A DNA stretch of 64,000 nt. Origin: Staphylococcus capitis subsp. capitis. GTDB taxonomy: Bacteria; Bacillota; Bacilli; Staphylococcales; Staphylococcaceae. How positions within the stretch are numbered: the first letter of the stretch is position 1; each line of letters opens with the position of its first letter. Both the position numbers and the translations under genes were made by a program. The stretch covers positions 310,001 to 374,000 of the forward strand of contig NZ_CP145263.1 in assembly GCF_040739495.1 (NCBI RefSeq), read 5' to 3'. A model generated the notes under the pieces. It was not told the DNA's origin. It saw only the letters and a program-made list of their open reading frames with translations, and ran no database searches. Shown here in pieces: positions 11,353 to 20,795 of the stretch.

Positions 11353-12246
11353 ATGAATTGTCCTAAATGTGGCCAGAATATTCAACCAGAAGACGTCTTT
11401 TGCGGTAACTGTGGTACTAAGCTTCAATCTGTTACTACAGAAACTACTGGGATAACATCATCAGAAACTACAAATAAAGAGACATTAGATAAACGAACTA
11501 AAGAAACTAAGGAGCATGTACAATCAACACTTACGGATGTTAATCATCATCAAAATATTAATCAATCTGTAGTCAATCAAAATGATACACATCATCCTGT
11601 TAATCAAACATTTGAACAGGCACGTACAAATGAGAAAGATTTTCTTAATGAATTAAAAGAATTTTTTATTAATGCTTTTAAACGACCAGATCAAGTTATT
11701 AAAGATAATCAAACATTTAGTTTTAGAATACTGATTACTCTTATTGTTGCAGGACTACTGTTGATAAGTTTATTTACTACTATGCTTATTCCGAGTCAAG
11801 TAGGTTTATTTGAAATACAAAAAGAAGATATCTTACTTAGATTTGTTTTAAGTTTAGCTATTATCTTAGCAATTCATATTGGAATTACATATGCGGTGGT
11901 AAGATTAACAGTTATTCCTGAAATCAAGTTCAATAAATTATTATCAGATTATGTAATCATCAATACGTTTACAGTAGCTTTATTAATTTTCTCAGGAATA
12001 ATTCTTGCATTAAATTCATATAAATTTGCGACACTTATTTTTATTGTTATGTATCTATTTTTTACAATATCACCCGCGTATATCCTCGGGAAATATAGTT
12101 CATTGTATGAAACTAGAATTTCAGGTGTTTACGGCGTGATTATTTTGATATTTGCTTTAGCCATCATAGCTTTAATCTTTGGGGAAAACGTGATTGAAAG
12201 TGTAGTAATGCAAGACTTAAGTAGATTGTTCGGAAGAGTGATTTAA
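11353..12246 (+). CDS. Zinc-ribbon membrane protein, function unknown
   Basis: 297-residue protein with an N-terminal zinc ribbon (CPKCG...CGNCG, residues 3-23), a polar linker rich in Thr, Asn, Gln and His to about residue 120, then about five hydrophobic helices (from ILITLIVAGLLLISLF on). ATG 11353 is chosen for its ggagg about 11 bases upstream. It ends directly against the TTG start of the next gene, so the two are probably one transcription unit and may form a membrane complex. I do not recognise a specific family beyond a zinc ribbon followed by a multi-helix domain, and give no function. Confidence 0.75.
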   Translation: MNCPKCGQNIQPEDVFCGNCGTKLQSVTTETTGITSSETTNKETLDKRTKETKEHVQSTLTDVNHHQNINQSVVNQNDTHHPVNQTFEQARTNEKDFLNELKEFFINAFKRPDQVIKDNQTFSFRILITLIVAGLLLISLFTTMLIPSQVGLFEIQKEDILLRFVLSLAIILAIHIGITYAVVRLTVIPEIKFNKLLSDYVIINTFTVALLIFSGIILALNSYKFATLIFIVMYLFFTISPAYILGKYSSLYETRISGVYGVIILIFALAIIALIFGENVIESVVMQDLSRLFGRVI

Positions 12247-13692
12247 TTGAGATTTTGTAAATATTGTGGAAACCCATTGAATCCCAATCATAAAGTATGT
12301 ACACGTTGTGGTAAACCTACAGGTTATTCTGAACAGTCTATGTCTAGAAATGATGTACGTCTACCTTATCCCCCAGGGCGTTATAGTGATGCTTATCAAT
12401 TTAAGAAACCGAATAAACCATTAATTATTATTTCAATTTTAGTAGCAGTCATCGCCATTACTTTAATAAGTGTGTTCATATTTTTAAAGCATCAACTGTC
12501 TCCAGAACAAAGTGTGGATCAAATTTCAGATGCACTTAAGAAAGAAGACCATCGTCAACTTTCTAAATTACTCACTTCTGATGGAAAGAAGCTTAATGAT
12601 AATCAAGCACATGCATATCTTCGATTTTTAAAAAATGAAGGAAAATTAAATGAACTTTCTCAAGATTTAAAAGATAGTCTGAAAAATTTGAAGACGTCTA
12701 AAGCTAAGACGCATACAATAAGTATCAATCAATTAGCAATTATTAAAATAGAGAAAAATGGTAAACGTTTTGGAGTGTTTGACCATTACACGTTTAATAT
12801 TCCTAAATATTCTATAGCAATGTATTCACATGATGATGGGAAAATTAATTATGATTACAATGGTCAAACTCATACTATCAATTTAAAAAAGGATGAATCC
12901 GTTGAAGTAGGCACATTTCCACTTGGTAATAATCAACTCGATGCCAAAAAACAAGTTGGTAATCAAACATTCAAGGGTAATATAACTATTTTAATGACAC
13001 CAGCACGTTCTATCGTTAAGGAGAATTTTAAAGAAAAACGCTTTATGATTAAGCCTAATCATACTTATAAAGTAAATGATATTAAGTTGTTCATTAATGA
13101 TAAAGTTGATGAACGTTTCGATGAAAATAAAGTATATGGACCATACAATTCAAATGATAATATTGTGGTTCATTTAGAGGGAAAAATTGGAAAACATACA
13201 GTTAAGACAAATAGTGAACGTGTAGGATTGCCGGAAGGAACTGAAGAGTATAAAACAATCGAACTATCTTTTAATAGTGAAGAAATCTATAAATACGAAG
13301 ATGAATCTAATGAGTCTGATGACTCTAGTGGCTCTGATAAAGATGACAAAAAAAAGAAAGATAGGGACGATGGCGACAAAGGTACATCTGAAGATCATAA
13401 AAGTAAAGATGATGAGGATAAAGAAGATAATACTGAGAAAAGAGTGAAGGCTGACTTAACGCAAACAGAAGCGATAAATATCATTAAGAAGTATGAAAAT
13501 GATAAATTTGAAAGTAAAGATTATTCTTTTGAGCTGCAAACCTACCAAAGTAGTAGTAATAACATAGTAAAGGTGAAAAATAATAAAGGAAAACTTATTT
13601 ATACATATAAGATTTACACTCCAATTAAATTTATATATAAAACAGATTCTGAAAACAACTACATTTCATCAGGAGTCTATGAAGGAATTTAA
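12247..13692 (+). CDS. TcaA-like zinc-ribbon membrane protein
   Basis: 481 residues: zinc ribbon CKYCG...CTRCG at residues 4-22, one transmembrane helix at about residues 59-79, then a large extracellular part. This starts with a TcaA-type domain (EQSVDQISDALKKEDHRQLS...LL), has two Ig-like repeats containing VYGPYNSNDNIVVH, a very acidic/lysine-rich linker at about residues 355-400 (ESDDSSGSDKDDKKKK and onward) and a short C-terminal domain. The same order is found in staphylococcal TcaA, a teicoplanin- and wall-stress-associated protein. It starts with TTG immediately after the upstream stop, with ggaagagtg as ribosome binding site. Role in envelope stress is inferred from architecture only. 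Confidence 0.75.
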   Translation: MRFCKYCGNPLNPNHKVCTRCGKPTGYSEQSMSRNDVRLPYPPGRYSDAYQFKKPNKPLIIISILVAVIAITLISVFIFLKHQLSPEQSVDQISDALKKEDHRQLSKLLTSDGKKLNDNQAHAYLRFLKNEGKLNELSQDLKDSLKNLKTSKAKTHTISINQLAIIKIEKNGKRFGVFDHYTFNIPKYSIAMYSHDDGKINYDYNGQTHTINLKKDESVEVGTFPLGNNQLDAKKQVGNQTFKGNITILMTPARSIVKENFKEKRFMIKPNHTYKVNDIKLFINDKVDERFDENKVYGPYNSNDNIVVHLEGKIGKHTVKTNSERVGLPEGTEEYKTIELSFNSEEIYKYEDESNESDDSSGSDKDDKKKKDRDDGDKGTSEDHKSKDDEDKEDNTEKRVKADLTQTEAINIIKKYENDKFESKDYSFELQTYQSSSNNIVKVKNNKGKLIYTYKIYTPIKFIYKTDSENNYISSGVYEGI

Positions 13693-13716
13693 TTACTAAA
13701 ATAATTTTTAAAAGAT

Positions 13717-13769
13717 AAGCTTTAGGAAGCTTGGGCATAAAATTGTCTTAACTTCCTAAAGCTTTTTTA
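13717..13769 (+). terminator. Terminator between the TcaA-like gene and the CocE hydrolase
   Basis: 13-bp stem aagctttaggaag / cttcctaaagctt with a T run; serves the plus-strand gene and may also stop the convergent hydrolase. Confidence 0.85.
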
Positions 13770-13770
13770 T

Positions 13771-15454
13771 TTATTGAGGTATAATTGGGATAATTAATTG
13801 AGAATCATAGTTAGCACCAGTATGAATATAGTGATGACCTTTATTAACTGTTTCATGATGTTCATAACGTGTACTTAAACCAGGAGAACTAGTGCCTTTA
13901 ATTATTTCATTTCCTTTTATAACTACAACGAGCGTTTCACCTTGTTTAAAGTAAGTACTTGAAGGTAAAATTTCTATTTCAATTGGTACAATCTCGCTTT
14001 TTTTCAATTTTAATTCTTGTTCATGTTTGTGCCATGGTTGTATAATGGTAGACTTTTCATCATCTAATTCACGATGAGATACTCTTAACCAACCTGTAGC
14101 AACTTGTCCTTGTTCAATATGGTTGAAGTCAGGGAAATTAACTTCATTACCTTGTCTATCTAATTTTTTAATACCTGCGAATATATCCATATCATCTGCT
14201 TCGTTAGAAGAAACCCATAGTTTTAAATTCATATTTCCAGTTAACTCTGTATCCTCAGAAAATGTATATGTGAAACGTAGTGACTCATTATCTTTTTCAG
14301 AGTGATAGTGTGAAACATGAGTTTGTTTTGGTTTATCTAAATTGAGGGAAAGATTCTCTCCGTCTAGATATAGAGGTGTATATTGTGTATTAGGTATAGG
14401 GAAATCAGATGCTTCACGATAATGTCCTTGATAGAACTTCTCACGGACTTCATAAGTCACAGTTGGGGTATCTTTCCAATCGTTGTCCTCTTTTTTAAGG
14501 TAATAATCAAAGAATAACTTTTGCTTCTCTAAATTTTCACGCGCATAATAGCTTTCCCACTCTTTTCGGCCATGAACATATAACCATTTATTAACTGAGT
14601 TTGCTTGTTTAAAGCCTTCAAATGTACCACGATTGTGTAAACCTTGTGTAGACCAACTGGCGCAAGTAAATAACGGAATTCGAATTTGAGAAAGAGGTAC
14701 TTGACGTGCTTTCCAATAGCTATCAAAAAGTGTGTGATCTCTTTGAGCTTGGATTAAATCTTCAATATTTGGATTATTTGGCCATCTAGCGAAAATGCCT
14801 TGAATCCAAAAACGGTAAAATCCTGTATCAGGAATTCCGCCATGAAAAGCGACCTCTTTATACATATCATTTAATCCTTCCCAAGGAATCATAGCTTTTA
14901 AGTGAGGAGGATTGAGGGAGGCTACCCACCATTGAGTCACTGCTAAATAAGAGACTCCATTCGTTCCAACATTACCGTTGGACCATTCTTGTTGTGACGC
15001 CCATTCAATGACTTCATAATAATCTTTAGCTTCACGTTTTGACCAAGGTGATAGAACGCCATTTGAACCTGAACTACCTCTCAGTGCTACTTTGACTACT
15101 ACATAACCATTTGGTACCCAAAATCCAGGATCAGGGGATTCCTCAGGTGTAAAACTAGATGTTGCTATATTACCTAAGGTAGGCCATTTTGCCCCCCATG
15201 TTAGTGATTTTAGGTTTGTTATCTTTACCATATATGTCTGCTGACATGACAACTGGAAAACGACCTTCCTTGTTAGGTCTAAAAATATTTAAATATAGAG
15301 TTTCACCGTCTTTCATGATAATTTCTACATCTTTTTCCATTATCATCTCTTGATTACCATATTGAACGCTATCTACAACGATATAATTGAGCCCTTTATG
15401 AACATCATTAACATCAGTTACATTTAATTCTGGATTACCTAATAAATGATTCAT
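13771..15454 (-). pseudogene. CocE/NonD-family hydrolase, frameshifted
   Basis: Alpha/beta hydrolase of the X-Pro dipeptidyl-peptidase/cocaine esterase type (about 560 residues). The N-terminal part, from ATG 15454 behind aaaggaggtc, reads MNHLLGNPELNVTDVNDVHK and reaches PKITNMG; the frame then shifts in a run of six G on the minus strand (C at 15192-15197 on the plus). With five G it would continue GAKWPTLGNIATSSFTPEES. The remainder is complete: nucleophile region NVGTNGVSYLAVTQWW, GLNDMY and the C-terminal jelly-roll domain to SQLIIPIIPQ. The single insertion is the only defect seen. Confidence 0.82.
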
Positions 15455-15471
15455 TAATGTGACCTCCTTTT

Positions 15472-15490
15472 ATTGAGAATGGTTTTCAAT
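15472..15490 (-). promoter_or_regulatory. Fur-like inverted repeat upstream of the CocE hydrolase
   Basis: ATTGAGAATGGTTTTCAAT matches itself in 7 of 9 positions across the centre and resembles the staphylococcal Fur box half-site. It lies just above the ribosome binding site of the hydrolase. Weaker than the box at feoA. Confidence 0.3.
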
Positions 15491-15604
15491 ACACTTTCAT
15501 CTTACTAAGCGTGTTTATAATTAACAATAATCATTTTCTTAAGTTTGTCTAAAACCCAACAGAATGCTTATAATTGTGGAAAGAGATAAAAAGAAGGTGA
15601 CAAG

Positions 15605-15993
15605 ATGTCTCAAGATAAAAGAGTAAGAATGATGACGAACTGAAAATTTCAGAAAGCCAGTTAAGAGAGACGATGGATTTTGTGATTAATAGTATAGGAG
15701 AACATCTAGATTTCTATAAACTTATGTTTAACTTAGGTAAAGAGTCCAATTTACATGAAAAATTATACGAACTATTAACTGGGCACTTGAATCATGTAGT
15801 TAACGATAATGATAAAATCGGAGATATTCCATTTCCGTATTTTATGAGTTATGTCTCAGGCGCTGGTTTATCTTTAATACGTCATTGGGTTGAGGATGAA
15901 AATAGAATTTCAAAAGAGGAATTGATTCAACATTTTTATGAAATCGTTAATAATGGTCCAGCAACACTTATAAGACGAAAAAAGGGAATTTAA
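15605..15993 (+). pseudogene. TetR-family regulator remnant lacking its HTH
   Basis: ATG 15605 behind aagaaggtga begins like a TetR protein (MSQDKRVR) but stops after 12 codons. In another frame, from about 15622, a typical TetR C-terminal domain of the TetR_C_8 type runs to 15993 (QLRETMDFVINSIGEHLDFY, then FPYFMSYVSGAGLSLIRHWV). A normal member has about 60 more residues between these parts, namely the helix-turn-helix, so an internal deletion has removed the DNA-binding region and shifted the frame. It is divergent from the broken CocE hydrolase and was probably its regulator. A better preserved TetR of the same C-terminal type is at 52007. Confidence 0.7.
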
Positions 15994-16005
15994 TATAATA
16001 TAGAT

Positions 16006-16060
16006 AAAAAGTGACACATCTCTACATTGTGAAGTTTGTAAGAGATGTGCCACTTTTTTA
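16006..16060. terminator. Bidirectional terminator
   Basis: Long stem aaaaagtgacacatctct / agagatgtgccacttttt with A run on one side and T run on the other; separates the TetR remnant from the convergent VOC gene. Confidence 0.88.
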
Positions 16061-16076
16061 ATTTGCATGAGTATGA

Positions 16077-16523
16077 TTAATTCATTTGAGAATAATCTTG
16101 GCCGTTAAGCATCCAACGCACACCATATTTATCAGTAAAAGTTCCCATTTTACCGCCCCAGAATTGCTCTTCTAATGGCATTTCAATGTTGATAGATTCG
16201 TGATCTTTAATTTTATTGTAGAAATTCTCAACACGTTCAGAATCTGTTTTATCATTAGTATCAAAATCAATTAATAAAGAAATACCATTATTTATATTAT
16301 CTACACGTCCAAAAGAATCAGAACATAAGATTTTAACACCTAAAATCTCAAATTCTGCATGCATCGTTGCTTCTTCACCTTGTTCTTTTGTTAAACCGAA
16401 ATTTTCAGCTTGTTCTTCGCCTACTGCTAATCTGTTTACATTAGTTGCTCCAAAGACGTCTTCATAGTATTCAAGTGCATCTTTTGCTTTATCAAATGAT
16501 AAATATGGATGTAGTTGTGTCAT
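16077..16523 (-). CDS. VOC/PhnB-like glyoxalase-fold protein
   Basis: 148-residue protein of the vicinal-oxygen-chelate superfamily, PhnB/3-demethylubiquinone-methyltransferase-like branch. It opens MTQLHPYLSFDKAKDALEYY and ends FWGGKMGTFTDKYGVRWMLN, the usual family ends. It starts at ATG 16523 with aaggggg upstream; the open frame further up has no start signal. Substrate unknown. Confidence 0.82.
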   Translation of the reverse strand: MTQLHPYLSFDKAKDALEYYEDVFGATNVNRLAVGEEQAENFGLTKEQGEEATMHAEFEILGVKILCSDSFGRVDNINNGISLLIDFDTNDKTDSERVENFYNKIKDHESINIEMPLEEQFWGGKMGTFTDKYGVRWMLNGQDYSQMN

Positions 16524-16611
16524 ATATTTTACCCCCTTTTTTATGAAATATCTTTCTAACGCAATCTTACTATATAATTTTAAAAATTCTAATAATATGA
16601 TTATATAAAAG

Positions 16612-16657
16612 TGTCGTCTATATTTGACATTTCTAATGTTGTCATATATATTTGACA
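16612..16657 (+). promoter_or_regulatory. Promoter with two tandem palindromic operators
   Basis: Two copies of TGTC-N10-GACA (16612-16629 and 16640-16657), with centres 28 bases apart, share TATATTTGACATT. They fit a sigma-A promoter: -35 TTGACA 16624-16629, 17-base spacer, -10 TATATT 16647-16652. A protein bound to both copies would cover -35 and -10, so repression is the likely outcome. Confidence 0.55.
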
Positions 16658-16687
16658 TTAACAAAGGATATTGAGGAGTGAAACGAG

Positions 16688-17188
16688 ATGAGTAATTTTA
16701 ATGATTTGATGCTTAATTGGATCACAAGTACCTCTACAAAAAAGGATGAAAGAGAAAAGTCAGAACTTAACCAAAAACTAGCAAACATGTTTGCTATTAA
16801 CTATTTGGTTACAGTTCTAACAATTGTATTCTTTACAATTATTGATATGTATCATCATACAATTACAATGCATACGATAGTGTTATTTGCCGTATTCTTT
16901 ATATTTAATATTATACTTATCATTAACTTTTGTAAGAATAAACATTTTGAGGAAGCCGCATATTCACCCAATGAATATAATAAATTAATAAGAAGATATA
17001 GTATCTTGAGTGTTGTATTTATGGTTTATTTTGGTATTTGCATGACTCTCATCGGTGTGATAATAGATTATTTATGGAATGATCCCATTGATTGGAGCGG
17101 CCATTTACTGAATGGGCTTATTTCAGGAGTAATATTTGGTGGCTTAATGTTTTGCGTCTATTTAGTTAAGCTTAAAAAGGAATACTAG
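16688..17188 (+). CDS. Small four-helix membrane protein (DUF3278-like)
   Basis: 166 residues with a short soluble N-terminus (ITSTSTKKDEREKSE) followed by two pairs of membrane helices, at about residues 39-54 and 61-83 and then 107-128 and 140-160. The layout resembles DUF3278 proteins, which are often encoded beside an XRE-type repressor, but no HTH gene lies next to it here. Ribosome binding site tgaggagtg. The regulated promoter upstream suggests expression only under a specific signal. Function unknown. Confidence 0.6.
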   Translation: MSNFNDLMLNWITSTSTKKDEREKSELNQKLANMFAINYLVTVLTIVFFTIIDMYHHTITMHTIVLFAVFFIFNIILIINFCKNKHFEEAAYSPNEYNKLIRRYSILSVVFMVYFGICMTLIGVIIDYLWNDPIDWSGHLLNGLISGVIFGGLMFCVYLVKLKKEY

Positions 17189-17348
17189 TTTGTTAAATAA
17201 TAAACATGAACACAAGTATAGTTGATTAAAAAAGTAAATTGTTTTAGTAATTATTACTTTGATGATAGACAACCTCTCTTTATACATCATGTTATTATAT
17301 AATAAAGTTAATATATAATGAAAATGTATGTTAAAGGGAGGTTTTATT

Positions 17349-18065
17349 ATGATTGAAGCGAATAAAATTTTGGCAAAAATGAAAAACCAGAAGATTAATT
17401 ACGATAGAGTACTAAGAAAAATGATATCTCAGTGGCAACGTGATGGGGAACGCCCACGTATCTTATTACATAGTTGTTGTGCACCATGTAGCACATATAC
17501 TCTAGAATTTTTAACTCAATATGCTGATATTGCAATTTACTTTGCGAACCCAAATATTCATCCTAAGAATGAATATCTAAGACGTGCTAAAGTTCAAGAA
17601 CAATTTGTTAAAGATTTCAATAGTAAAACAAATAGCAATGTCGAATACATTGAAGCAGAATATAAACCACATGAATTTATGAAGATGGCTAAAGAGAAAG
17701 GGCTAACTGATGAGCCAGAGGGTGGATTGAGATGTTCAGCATGCTTTGAAATGCGATTAGAAATTGTAGCTCAAGCAGCTGTTGAATATGGTTACGACTA
17801 TTTTGGAAGTGCCATAACACTCTCTCCAAAGAAAAACGCACAACTTATTAATGAACTAGGAATGGATGTTCAAAATATTTATAATGTTAAATATTTGCCT
17901 AGTGATTTTAAAAAGAATAAAGGATACGAACGTTCAATTGAAATGTGCAAAGACTATCATATTTTTAGGCAATGCTATTGTGGTTGCGTCTTTGCTGCAA
18001 TGAGACAGGGTATTGATTTTAAACAAATTAATAAAGAAGCAAAGGCATTTTTACAACAATTTTAA
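17349..18065 (+). CDS. queH: Epoxyqueuosine reductase QueH
   Basis: 238-residue QueH (DUF208) enzyme, reducing epoxyqueuosine to queuosine at position 34 of tRNA. It shows the family's cysteine pairs: LLHSCCAPCSTY near residue 37, LRCSACFEMRL near residue 122 and RQCYCGCVFAA near residue 205, which bind an iron-sulfur cluster and a second metal. ATG 17349 is preferred to the ATG seven codons upstream because agggagg sits 8 bases before it. Appears monocistronic. Confidence 0.9.
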   Translation: MIEANKILAKMKNQKINYDRVLRKMISQWQRDGERPRILLHSCCAPCSTYTLEFLTQYADIAIYFANPNIHPKNEYLRRAKVQEQFVKDFNSKTNSNVEYIEAEYKPHEFMKMAKEKGLTDEPEGGLRCSACFEMRLEIVAQAAVEYGYDYFGSAITLSPKKNAQLINELGMDVQNIYNVKYLPSDFKKNKGYERSIEMCKDYHIFRQCYCGCVFAAMRQGIDFKQINKEAKAFLQQF

Positions 18066-18074
18066 TTAATATAA

Positions 18075-18139
18075 AATCCCAAATGTACAGATAATATTTA
18101 AGACAATACTATCTTATTACATTTGGGATAATTTTTTTA
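18075..18139. terminator. Terminator between queH and the small membrane protein
   Basis: Stem atcccaaatgta / tacatttgggat with a long loop, flanked by a T run on the plus strand. Confidence 0.75.
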
Positions 18140-18142
18140 AAA

Positions 18143-18415
18143 CTATATCATTCTGTGTATAAATCTAAAAATCGCTAAGCCTGCTATTGCAATCATCGAG
18201 ATAAGTGAGAATATCTTAAACTTTCTACTTTCCGTCTTTGTTTCTGATTCTCCTGATTCCATCATTTCACGCAGTTCACGTTCAATATCTAAATCGAGGT
18301 CTGTTTTACGGTAACCATTCAAACCTATTCTGTCATCATTAGATTGATGATTGGGCTTTTCAGAAATCGTTTGTTGGTTAGATTGAGATGTTGTCTCTTT
18401 CTTCTCATCACTCAT
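18143..18415 (-). CDS. Hypothetical 90-residue tail-anchored protein
   Basis: A polar, low-complexity N-terminal half (Glu, Ser, Gln, Asn rich), an acidic helix RKTDLDLDIERELREMMESG and one C-terminal membrane helix (residues 69-86, IFSLISMIAIAGLAIFRF). Good ribosome binding site (taggaggcaac). No recognised family. Confidence 0.7.
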   Translation of the reverse strand: MSDEKKETTSQSNQQTISEKPNHQSNDDRIGLNGYRKTDLDLDIERELREMMESGESETKTESRKFKIFSLISMIAIAGLAIFRFIHRMI

Positions 18416-18552
18416 ATTGTTGCCTCCTAAATTCTTGAAACATATACTTTTCTTTAGTATAAATCGTAAATATTATAAGTAAAGAAATTTCAGGAGTATT
18501 AACTAAACGTTCATTTTTTTGAAATATTTCAAAGCGTTATAATCATTTAAAT

Positions 18553-19617
18553 TTATGCGTCTAAACCAATAATATCGCTTACGTTTTGATATCCATTTTT
18601 AGATAAATATTTAGCAATGTCTCTATTCATTGACTTAGTTAAACCTGGACCTTCAATGACTAGAGAAGAATAGATTTGTAATAAAGAAGCACCATTTCTT
18701 AACATTTTAATTGCGTCTTCAGAGCTAAAGATTCCACCAGTTCCGATAATTAAGAATTTACCTTTAGTTTGTTGATACGCGTATTTAACGAGTTTTAAAT
18801 TGCGTTCGAATAAAGGTTTACCACTTAATCCGCCTTCTTCAGTTTTATTCTTAGAAATTAAACCGTCACGTTGACGAGTCGTGTTAGCTAGTATAACGCC
18901 ATCAAAAGTCTTAGTTATGGAAGGTAAGATGTTTTTGAATCCTTCAAGTTCCATATCTGAAGTTAATTTCAAGAATATAGGTACGTTGATATCATTTTCA
19001 GATTTAAAAGTAGTGAGCGCTTCGCAAAGCATCGTGAATTCATCTTTATCATGGAAATTCTGTAAATTCTCAGTGTTAGGTGAGCTGATATTAACTGTGA
19101 AGAATGTCACGTCATTCTTAAATGTATCGATAACTTTTATATAATCTTGATAACGGTCTTCGTAAGACGTCTTCTTATTAACACCCACATTTAATCCTAC
19201 TGGGATCGTATAGGCATGACGACGTAAATGACTAAGTGCTTTATTCATCCCTATATTATTGAAGCCCATACGATTAATTAACGCGTCATCTTCAATTAAG
19301 CGATACATACGTGGTTTAGGATTCCCTGGTTGCGGTTTAGGGGTAATACCACCTAATTCTACGGCTCCAAAACCAACATGCTCTAATGCTTTAGGTACTT
19401 CACAAGATTTATCGAATCCTGCAGCGAGACCGATGGGATTATTAAATTTGATACCATGAATGGTTTGAGAGAGTGATGGGTGATTGTAATTAAAAATTTT
19501 GTCCATGATAGGATAAATTTTCGGAACTCTTTGTACCATTTTCAATGCATCAATGGTAAGGCCATGTGCTTTTTCAGGATCTAATTTAAATAATAAAGGT
19601 TTAACTATTTTATACAT
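18553..19617 (-). CDS. pyrD: Dihydroorotate dehydrogenase (quinone), class 2
   Basis: 354-residue class 2 DHODH, oxidising dihydroorotate to orotate with membrane quinone as acceptor. The N-terminal amphipathic segment typical of class 2 (MYKIVKPLLFKLDPEKAHGL), GLAAGFDKSCEV, PVGLNVGVNK, the catalytic-serine loop VNISSPNTENLQ and the FMN phosphate site IGTGGIFSSEDA are all present. Stands alone, away from the other pyr genes, as usual in staphylococci. tagga lies upstream of the ATG. Confidence 0.94.
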   Translation of the reverse strand: MYKIVKPLLFKLDPEKAHGLTIDALKMVQRVPKIYPIMDKIFNYNHPSLSQTIHGIKFNNPIGLAAGFDKSCEVPKALEHVGFGAVELGGITPKPQPGNPKPRMYRLIEDDALINRMGFNNIGMNKALSHLRRHAYTIPVGLNVGVNKKTSYEDRYQDYIKVIDTFKNDVTFFTVNISSPNTENLQNFHDKDEFTMLCEALTTFKSENDINVPIFLKLTSDMELEGFKNILPSITKTFDGVILANTTRQRDGLISKNKTEEGGLSGKPLFERNLKLVKYAYQQTKGKFLIIGTGGIFSSEDAIKMLRNGASLLQIYSSLVIEGPGLTKSMNRDIAKYLSKNGYQNVSDIIGLDA

Positions 19618-19864
19618 GTTAACGCTCCTATTTCATTATATTTGAGGCTTACTATCCTCAATTTAATATATTTGAAATACATTCCTTTAATAGACTAGCA
19701 TTTTAATAAAAATTTTCATAGCTAAATTAATGAAAGTTGAAAATTTGACTTAATTCTTAGGTCAGTTTTATTTCATATATACCGATTACTTTTAAAAGAT
19801 TAATTATAATGAGAGTTGGCAATATAATAATGTATAACGACAAACTTCTTAAGAAGGTGAAAGT

Positions 19865-20722
19865 ATGAAAGCAGAATGGAAAGAGAAACTCCCCCTAGAC
19901 GGAGTGAAAGACATCTCACCAGTAAGTGGTGGTGATGTTAATGAAGCATTCAAAGTTACAACTACTGAGGATGATATCTCCTTTTTACTTGTTCAGCGTA
20001 ATCGTCCAGAATCATTCTATGCGGCTGAAATAGCTGGCTTAAATGAATTTGAGAACGCAGGTATCACAGCACCACGTGTGATTGCTAGTGGTGAAATTAA
20101 CGGAGATGCTTATCTTATTTTGAGCTATTTAGAAGAAGGTGGAAGTGGAAGTCAAAGAGAGCTCGGTCAGCTTGTAGCTAAGATGCATAGTCAACAACAA
20201 GAAGAGGGTAAATTTGGTTTCAGTTTACCACATGAAGGCGGAGATATTTCATTTGATAATTCATGGACTGATAGCTGGAAAGAACTTTTCATAGAAAGAA
20301 GAATGGATCATTTAAGAGATGAATTGATGCGTAAAGGGTTGTGGAATGAAGAAGATAATAAAGTCTATGAAGAAGTAAGAACTGTGATGGTAAATGAACT
20401 TGATAGTCATGAAAGTAAGTCATCTTTATTACATGGTGATTTATGGGGCGGCAACTATATGTTTTTAACTGATGGCAGCCCTGCACTATTTGATCCTGCA
20501 CCATTATATGGTGACAGAGAATTCGATTTAGGTATTACGACAGTTTTTGGCGGATTTACTCAAGATTTTTATGAGGAATATGAAAAGCATTTTCCTTTAG
20601 CCAAAGGTGCACATAAAAGATTAGAATTTTATCGATTATACTTATTGATGGTTCATTTAGTTAAATTCGGTAATATGTACGCAGGTAGTGTTAATCGCTC
20701 AATGGATACAATTTTAAATTAA
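19865..20722 (+). CDS. Fructosamine kinase family protein
   Basis: 285-residue kinase of the fructosamine-3-kinase/aminoglycoside phosphotransferase fold. Catalytic loop SSLLHGDLWGGNYMF with the DFG-equivalent LFDPAPLYGDREFDLG near residue 215. These enzymes phosphorylate ketoamines (glycated lysines) or free ketosamines, probably as deglycation repair. Monocistronic, with aagaaggtga as ribosome binding site. Confidence 0.85.
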   Translation: MKAEWKEKLPLDGVKDISPVSGGDVNEAFKVTTTEDDISFLLVQRNRPESFYAAEIAGLNEFENAGITAPRVIASGEINGDAYLILSYLEEGGSGSQRELGQLVAKMHSQQQEEGKFGFSLPHEGGDISFDNSWTDSWKELFIERRMDHLRDELMRKGLWNEEDNKVYEEVRTVMVNELDSHESKSSLLHGDLWGGNYMFLTDGSPALFDPAPLYGDREFDLGITTVFGGFTQDFYEEYEKHFPLAKGAHKRLEFYRLYLLMVHLVKFGNMYAGSVNRSMDTILN

Positions 20723-20775
20723 AAAAATTCCCCACACAGGCTCTAATAATGATATATATGAGCGCTTGTGTGGGG
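20722..20775. terminator. Bidirectional terminator
   Basis: Stem ccccacacaggctc / gagcgcttgtgtgggg with one bulge. The A run on its left gives a T run for minus-strand transcripts, so it probably ends the long minus-strand cluster, and perhaps the kinase gene as well. Confidence 0.8.
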
Positions 20776-20795
20776 TGATTTTATATCTTAATAAA

